From Paeniglutamicibacter antarcticus_C (GTDB lineage: Bacteria; Actinomycetota; Actinomycetes; Actinomycetales; Micrococcaceae), in NCBI RefSeq assembly GCF_039544305.1, contig NZ_BAABLK010000005.1, positions 1 through 64,000 of the forward strand: 64,000 bases of DNA. The letters run 5' to 3'. The notes beneath the pieces are model-generated. The model did no database searches, was not told the DNA's origin, and was given only the letters and a program-made list of their open reading frames with translations. The position numbers were made by a program, and so were the translations under genes. Of the stretch, positions 59,305 through 64,000 are shown in pieces. The stretch's first letter is position 1. Each line of letters begins with the position of its first letter.

Positions 59305-60876
59305 ATGCAGTCGTTCAATATTTCAGTTCTTTCCACCTTGCCGCGCGATGTGCAGCCGGCCGTGCTGTTGTGCGACAGGCACCCGGGCCAAGACATCGCT
59401 TTCACCGTCATCGATGCGGACCTGTGCTCTGTCGACCTCACCTATGCCACGCTGAAGACCCGCTCCGAACAGGCTGCGGCGCTCTTTGCCTCCCGCGGCA
59501 TCAAGCCCGGGGACCGAGTCGCCACGCTCATGGGCAAGAGCGCCGAACTGCTCTACACCCTGCTCGGGCTCTGGCGCCTGGGCGCCGTGCACGTCCCGCT
59601 GTTCACCGCCTTTGCCACTCCCGCCATCGAGGTCAGGATTGCCGGGGCCAACGCAAAACTGGTCGTCGCCGATGCATCCCAGTCCCACAAGCTCGATTCG
59701 CTGCCCTACCCGGTGCTGGGCACCGAGGAACTGGTGGCCCAACTCGATCTACAGCCCACCGGGTTCACCCCGGCAACACGATCGATCGATGACCCGTTGG
59801 TGGAAATCTTCACCTCAGGAACCACCGGGACGCCCAAGGGCGTCCCTGTCCCGGTGCGCGCATTGGAAGCCTTCGAAACCTACTTCCGCTACGGACTCTG
59901 TGTCGGTGCCGGGGACACGTTCTGGAACGTGGCCGATCCGGGATGGGCCTACGGGCTGTACTACGGGATCCTGGCCCCGCTTTATGCCGGACACCAAAAC
60001 CTCTTGCTCAAGGCCGGTTTCAGTGCCGAGTTGTGTTGGGAAGTCCTTGCGAGGTTCAACGTCACCAACTTCGCCGCAGCCCCGACGATCGTGCGCTCCA
60101 TGCGCGCGTCAAAGCCCGATGGCGCCCCCGGGCTGAAGGTCTCCAAGGCCTCCTCGGCCGGGGAACCGCTCGATGCCACCACCATCACCTGGTTCCAGGA
60201 GGTCTTCGGGATACCGGTGCGCGACCACTACGGACAAACAGAGATGGGCATGTGCATCATCAACGGCTGGGCCCCGGAAGTGATCGATGAGATCAAGGCC
60301 GGTTCCATGGGCCGACCCATGCCCGGATACTCTGCCTGCGGGCTGTTCCCGGAGCTGGACGAATGTGCTCCTGCCGGAACCCGCGGACGGGTCGCGCTGA
60401 ACGTGCCCACATCCCCCATGCTCTGGTTCAACGGTTATTCCGGGGACCCTGCGCGCACCGCCGAGCGCTATTCCTCCGATGGCCGCTGGTACCTCACCGG
60501 GGACACCGGGACCATGGACGAAGACGGCTACATCTTCTTCTCCGCACGCGATGACGATGTCATCATCATGGCCGGCTACCGCATCGGCCCCTTCGAGGTC
60601 GAGTCGGTGCTGGCCGAACACCCCTGGGTCCTTGAATCCGCCGTCATCGGTGTCCCTGATCAATTGCGCGGCGAGGTGCTCGTGGCCTACGTGGTCCTCA
60701 AGGACGGGGCCGCCGGCGGGGAGGAGCTCACCGCCGAGCTGCAGCGCCTGGTCAAGGACCGCTACGCGGCCCATGCCTACCCGCGGCGGATCAGCTACGT
60801 CACCGAGCTTCCCAAGACGCCCTCGGGGAAATTGCAGCGCTTCATCCTGCGCGAAAAAGAATCGTTGCAGGATTGA
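59305..60876 (+). CDS. Acyl-CoA synthetase (AMP-forming, acetate-CoA-ligase-like)
   Basis: A 523-residue enzyme that activates a short- or medium-chain acid to its CoA thioester through an acyl-adenylate. Motifs: P-loop FTSGTTGTPKGVP (A3), GQTEMG (A5-like), YLTGDTGTMDEDGYIFFSAR (A7), DDDVIIMAGYRIGP (A8) and the C-terminal catalytic Lys in LPKTPSGKLQR (A10). All are intact. It resembles AcsA/medium-chain ligases more than long-chain FadD. The ATG at 59305 follows AGGTGGG. It stands alone, so the substrate is not indicated by context. Confidence 0.88.
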   Translation: MQSFNISVLSTLPRDVQPAVLLCDRHPGQDIAFTVIDADLCSVDLTYATLKTRSEQAAALFASRGIKPGDRVATLMGKSAELLYTLLGLWRLGAVHVPLFTAFATPAIEVRIAGANAKLVVADASQSHKLDSLPYPVLGTEELVAQLDLQPTGFTPATRSIDDPLVEIFTSGTTGTPKGVPVPVRALEAFETYFRYGLCVGAGDTFWNVADPGWAYGLYYGILAPLYAGHQNLLLKAGFSAELCWEVLARFNVTNFAAAPTIVRSMRASKPDGAPGLKVSKASSAGEPLDATTITWFQEVFGIPVRDHYGQTEMGMCIINGWAPEVIDEIKAGSMGRPMPGYSACGLFPELDECAPAGTRGRVALNVPTSPMLWFNGYSGDPARTAERYSSDGRWYLTGDTGTMDEDGYIFFSARDDDVIIMAGYRIGPFEVESVLAEHPWVLESAVIGVPDQLRGEVLVAYVVLKDGAAGGEELTAELQRLVKDRYAAHAYPRRISYVTELPKTPSGKLQRFILREKESLQD

Positions 60877-60928
60877 GTCCGTTTAGGCCCTGAGCGCCCA
60901 CTAGGCTTAATGCTGAAAGGGGCAAAAA

Positions 60929-61648
60929 ATGGGATCTCGCAAAACCCTGCTCGTACTCGCATCCATGACTGTCTTCGCCGGCCTGCTGGGCCTCAGCGGG
61001 GGACCGCACGCCGATCAACCGGTACCGCAGGCCCTTGCCGTGCCCGCGGGCGACGCTGCGGTGACCTTCATGGTCGCCGGGGATTCGATCACCGCCGCCG
61101 GCAGCCGCGCTGTGGCTTCGGGAAAGCTCGGCAAGTCGTCGTGGGTTAATTTCGTCAACGCCCCCGGCGCCCCCCAGTCCCTGGCCTGGACCGGCGGATG
61201 GGCATTGGGCGGGGCACAGAGCGGAGACATGGCCGCGGCCCTGCGCCACGGCAAAGCCGACGCCTTGGTCATCCTGGCCGGCACCAACGACCTGGCCCAC
61301 GGCACCGGCTACGAGACGATTTCCGCGAACCTGACCCGGCTTCCCGGAATCGTTCAGGCCCCGATGGTGCTGCTGAGCAGCGTCCCTCCGCGTGACGGTG
61401 CGGTTCAGTCGACTCTTGCGTACAACGACTTCCTGCGGAGCCTCGCCGAGCAGCGGGGCTGGGTTTTCGTGGATGCGGCCGCGGGTCTGCGCAGCGAGTC
61501 GAACACGTTTCTTGCCGGGCTGAGCGACGACGGGATCCACCCCAACATCGAGGGAGCCAAGATCCTGGGCGCGGCCATCGGACAGGCGCTGACCACCAAA
61601 CCAATCATGGCGATCGCGGACACGAAGGGCACCGACCCCCTAGGCTAG
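60929..61648 (+). CDS. Secreted SGNH/GDSL hydrolase
   Basis: A 239-residue exported esterase or lipase-like enzyme. A signal segment (LLVLASMTVFAGLLGLSGG) precedes block I MVAGDSITAAG, with nucleophile Ser53. Block III AGTNDLAHGTG provides the oxyanion Asn, and block V DDGIHPNIEGAK the Asp-His pair. Targets of such proteins include acetylated sugars and lipids. The gene ends five bases before the glutaminase gene, so the two may be co-transcribed. Confidence 0.87.
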   Translation: MGSRKTLLVLASMTVFAGLLGLSGGPHADQPVPQALAVPAGDAAVTFMVAGDSITAAGSRAVASGKLGKSSWVNFVNAPGAPQSLAWTGGWALGGAQSGDMAAALRHGKADALVILAGTNDLAHGTGYETISANLTRLPGIVQAPMVLLSSVPPRDGAVQSTLAYNDFLRSLAEQRGWVFVDAAAGLRSESNTFLAGLSDDGIHPNIEGAKILGAAIGQALTTKPIMAIADTKGTDPLG

Positions 61649-61653
61649 GAGTC

Positions 61654-63441
61654 ATGCGCTCCCCCATCGACATCTACCTCGCCGACCTGTATGACGATTT
61701 GGTCGGCCTTTCGGCCGGGACCACCTACCAAGGGATCCCGGCGATGGCCGACGCCGATAATTCGAAGTTCGCCATCGCCATGGCGACCGTCGACGGGCAC
61801 GTCTACCAAATCGGGGACGCCGAGCTGGAATTTTCAATCCAGTCCATCTCCAAGCCGTTCTCCTATGCCTTGGCCCTTGACGACATCGGCCTGGACGCGG
61901 TTGACGAGAAGATCGATGTGGAGCCCAGCGGCGATGCATTCAACGAGATATCCTTGGCCAGGAACACCGGCCGCCCGGCAAACGCCATGATCAACGCCGG
62001 GGCGATCACCACGATTTCGCTGATACGGGACCGGGACACCCCGCGGTTCGAACGCATCCTCGACCACTTCTCCGCAGCCGCCGGGCGGAGGCTGAAACTC
62101 AACGAATCGCTCTACGCCTCCGAGGCGCTGACCGGTCACCGCAACCGTGCCCTTGCCTACCTGTTGCGTTCCTTCGACATCATCGAAACCGACCCGACCC
62201 CGGTGTTGGAGGACTACTTCCGCGCCTGCTCGGTCATGGTCAATACCCATGACCTTGCCCTGATGGCCGCGACCCTGGCCAACGGCGGCACCCAGCCGGC
62301 CACCGGGGTGCAGGTCATGAGCAAGGACGCCGTGCAGCGCACGCTCTCGGTGATGACCACCTGCGGAATGTACGACGATGCGGGGGCCTGGATCGCCGCG
62401 GTGGGGTTGCCCGCCAAGTCCGGTGTGGGCGGCGGGCTGATCGCGGTGCTTCCGGGCCAGCTTGGCCTGGCCATCTACTCCCCCGCGCTGGATGAGCACG
62501 GTTCCTCGGTGCGCGGGGTCGCCGCCAGCGAGAGGATCAGCTCCGACATGGGGCTGCACTTCGTGCGCGCCGCCCGGCTCGGCCGCTCGGCGATCCGGGA
62601 GAACTACGACATCACCCAGGTCCCCTCACACATCCGCCATACCGAGGCCGCGGAGAACCTGCTGGAGGAGTTCGGCGAGCGCGCACACATCATTGAGCTG
62701 GCCGGGGATCTGCTTTTTGCCGGCACCGAGTCGATGGTCCGCGAGGTCAGCGAGCTCGATGAGTGGGTGGAACTGGTGATCCTGGATTTGCGCCGGGTCG
62801 ACGAGGTGGACACGATCGCCGTGGAAATGATTCTCCAGCTGCACCGCGAACTCACTGCCGAGGGCCGCACCCTGGCATTGGTGCAGGAGAGGCACTTCGA
62901 GGCCCTTGAGTCGTTGCGCTCCTTCTCGAGCCGCAACAATGCCGTCGAATGGGCCCAGTCAACGCTGCTGCAGCGCCACGGCACCCCCGAAATGATGCCC
63001 GAGAAGGTCGCGGTACGCGACTTCGCCGCGCTGGCGCCCCTGGACGAAGCAGACATCGCGTTGCTTGAATCGCTGATGGAAGAGACCCGGATCGAAGACG
63101 GGCGGATCGTTCGCCGCACCGGCCAGGAATTCGGCGGCGTGTACTTCATCCTCAGCGGCAAGGTCTTCACTTCCAGCGTCCAAGAGGGCAAGCCGGTGCG
63201 GCATTCGACCCTCTCGGCCGGCATGACCTTCGGGGAGATCGCGCTGGGTTCGGACGGCGAGCAGTCCACCCGGGTCACCTCGATGGGCCAGCTGCACCTC
63301 AAGGTGCTCTCCGCCGAGGCGATCACCGCGCTGGAAGCCGAAAACCCGGGTGCTGCACTGCGCTTCTGGAAGGCCATTGCGCGCGATGCGTACACCCGGG
63401 TCGAGTCAGCCATCAAGGATGCTAGCTATCCCCTACAGTGA
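61654..63441 (+). CDS. glsA: Glutaminase A fused to STAS and cyclic-nucleotide-binding domains
   Basis: A 595-residue, three-part protein. Residues 1-310 are a serine-dependent glutaminase with the catalytic Ser64 and Lys67 in SIQSISKPFSY, NAMINAGAI and KSGVGGGLIAVLPG, converting glutamine to glutamate and ammonia. Residues about 340-440 form a STAS domain (HIIELAGDLLFAGTESMVRE, VILDLRRVDEVDTIAVEM). Residues about 460-585 form a cyclic-nucleotide-binding domain (GVYFILSGKVFTSS, GMTFGEIALGSDGEQSTRV). The core is enough for catalysis in E. coli, so the extra domains suggest control by a nucleotide or partner protein. Confidence 0.92.
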   Translation: MRSPIDIYLADLYDDLVGLSAGTTYQGIPAMADADNSKFAIAMATVDGHVYQIGDAELEFSIQSISKPFSYALALDDIGLDAVDEKIDVEPSGDAFNEISLARNTGRPANAMINAGAITTISLIRDRDTPRFERILDHFSAAAGRRLKLNESLYASEALTGHRNRALAYLLRSFDIIETDPTPVLEDYFRACSVMVNTHDLALMAATLANGGTQPATGVQVMSKDAVQRTLSVMTTCGMYDDAGAWIAAVGLPAKSGVGGGLIAVLPGQLGLAIYSPALDEHGSSVRGVAASERISSDMGLHFVRAARLGRSAIRENYDITQVPSHIRHTEAAENLLEEFGERAHIIELAGDLLFAGTESMVREVSELDEWVELVILDLRRVDEVDTIAVEMILQLHRELTAEGRTLALVQERHFEALESLRSFSSRNNAVEWAQSTLLQRHGTPEMMPEKVAVRDFAALAPLDEADIALLESLMEETRIEDGRIVRRTGQEFGGVYFILSGKVFTSSVQEGKPVRHSTLSAGMTFGEIALGSDGEQSTRVTSMGQLHLKVLSAEAITALEAENPGAALRFWKAIARDAYTRVESAIKDASYPLQ

Positions 63442-64000
63442 TCGCCGCCGCCTCCAGGACGGCCTCGCCGACCTCGGTGGGTTCATGCCGGTCCACGTGG
63501 GCCAGGTGTGACTTGAAGACGGCGATCAGGATCGCCGCCAGCGCCACGGAGGCCGCACCCATGATGTATGGGGTCGCCATCGTGCTGGCCACCGCCAGGG
63601 CCGCTGCCGCCGGCGGGGCAACGGCGCCGCCCAGGAAACGGATGCCGGAGTAGCTGCTTGAGGCCACCGAGCGCGGCAGATCGGTGGCTTCCATGACCAC
63701 CTCGGTGAGCACGGTGTTCATGATGCCCAGTTCAAGGCCGGCCACCACCATCATCACCACCAGGGCCTTGGGCGAGTCGATCAGCACGGCGAAAAGCACG
63801 AGCGTAGCGCTGAGCAGCACCAGCGTCCCGATCAGCACGGTGGTCCGCTTGAATATCCGGGTCAGCGCCGGCGCGCCGAAGACCGAGGTAAGCGCCAGGC
63901 CGGTGCCCCACCCGGTGAACACCAGACCGATGCCCATGGCGGTGAAGTGCAGCGGGTAGGCGGTGAAGGACATGATCACGAAGAAACCGACGTTGTAGAA
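63422..64000 (-). CDS. MFS transporter, C-terminal part (runs off the edge)
   Basis: An open frame enters from the right edge and ends at 63422, giving 192 residues from a major-facilitator protein. Six helices are visible, with the mid-protein loop MGIGLVFTGWGTGLALTSVF and GAPALTRIFKRTTVLIG typical of drug-type 12/14-TM exporters. LPRSVASSSYSGIRFLGGAV is the conserved motif of helix 11-like segments in these exporters. The N-terminal half lies outside the window. The last 20 bases overlap the convergent glutaminase gene. Confidence 0.82.
   Translation of the reverse strand, partial: FYNVGFFVIMSFTAYPLHFTAMGIGLVFTGWGTGLALTSVFGAPALTRIFKRTTVLIGTLVLLSATLVLFAVLIDSPKALVVMMVVAGLELGIMNTVLTEVVMEATDLPRSVASSSYSGIRFLGGAVAPPAAAALAVASTMATPYIMGAASVALAAILIAVFKSHLAHVDRHEPTEVGEAVLEAAAITVGDS

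Noticed and set aside
1..64000. CRISPR arrays, tRNA or rRNA genes, complete insertion sequences or prophage
   Set aside because: No direct-repeat arrays with regular spacers, no tRNA-like cloverleaf sequence, no transposase or integrase motifs and no phage genes were seen in any region.

Overview
The window is chromosomal DNA of a high-GC Gram-positive actinobacterium, most likely a member of the Micrococcaceae (Arthrobacter sensu lato or a close genus such as Paeniglutamicibacter). This rests on GC-rich third codon positions, frequent GTG and some TTG starts, at least two apparently leaderless promoters, and families typical of that group: an HNH/DUF222 protein, a DUF6350 membrane protein near purN, DUF6328, a SigK/RskA/fasciclin locus, an Rpf-LysM protein and a glutaminase-STAS-cNMP fusion. 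The species assignment is inference. No rRNA, tRNA, CRISPR array, complete insertion sequence or prophage was seen. Both edges cut a gene.

Layout. 1-7.7 kb: edge of an HNH protein, purN, the decayed remains of an oligopeptide ABC transporter whose binding-protein gene is still open, a small membrane protein with a DinB-like protein, DUF6350 and a TauE/SafE-type permease. 7.8-9.4 kb: a hydratase/aldolase pair of homoprotocatechuate-type catabolism. 9.5-19.6 kb: a two-armed locus. One arm is ROK regulator, M81 metallopeptidase, CutC-like protein. The other is a complete Dpp/Opp-type transporter followed by a ROK kinase. Between them lie two similar palindromic sites. 19.7-23.3 kb: DUF6328, a PatB/MalY-type C-S lyase, a nonsense-interrupted FMN reductase, a small membrane protein behind a CsoR/CstR-like operator, and a Pr6Pr membrane protein.

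23.5-27.6 kb: a SigK regulon. It holds a membrane-anchored sulfite-oxidase-like molybdoenzyme, RskA, SigK and a fasciclin lipoprotein; the molybdoenzyme and fasciclin genes share the same CAATCC-N15-CCGAAT promoter. 28.0-31.1 kb: type III polyketide synthase, methyltransferase and FAD hydroxylase, resembling the srsABC phenolic-lipid clusters. 31.2-32.9 kb: two secreted proteins, an HNH nuclease and a basic protein with a sunset-like tail. 33.1-34.9 kb: kynA and a PaaX-type regulator. 34.9-41.4 kb: a six-gene operon of ROK regulator, SsuCBA-like importer, Cys-type sulfatase and formylglycine-generating enzyme. 42.1-43.5 kb: a trimethylamine monooxygenase.

44.0-44.8 kb: Rpf-LysM. 45.1-50.5 kb: a phosphonate locus in which a GntR regulator and phosphonatase-like HAD hydrolase are divergent from an FAD oxidoreductase and phnDCE. 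50.6-64 kb: mostly housekeeping or unknown genes: an EamA/RarD transporter, a YihY/BrkB protein, a TIGR01777 epimerase, an unrecognised 581-residue protein with S1-like, coiled-coil and basic C-terminal regions, an M50 protease, DUF305 and DUF3105 proteins, an acyl-CoA synthetase, an SGNH hydrolase, the glutaminase fusion and an MFS transporter running off the edge.

Taken together the window is rich in scavenging functions for sulfate esters, phosphonates, methylamines, peptides, tryptophan and aromatic acids, as expected of a soil or plant-associated heterotroph. The less-described pieces are the M81/CutC/ROK/peptide-transporter module, the ROK-controlled sulfatase operon and the 581-residue protein.
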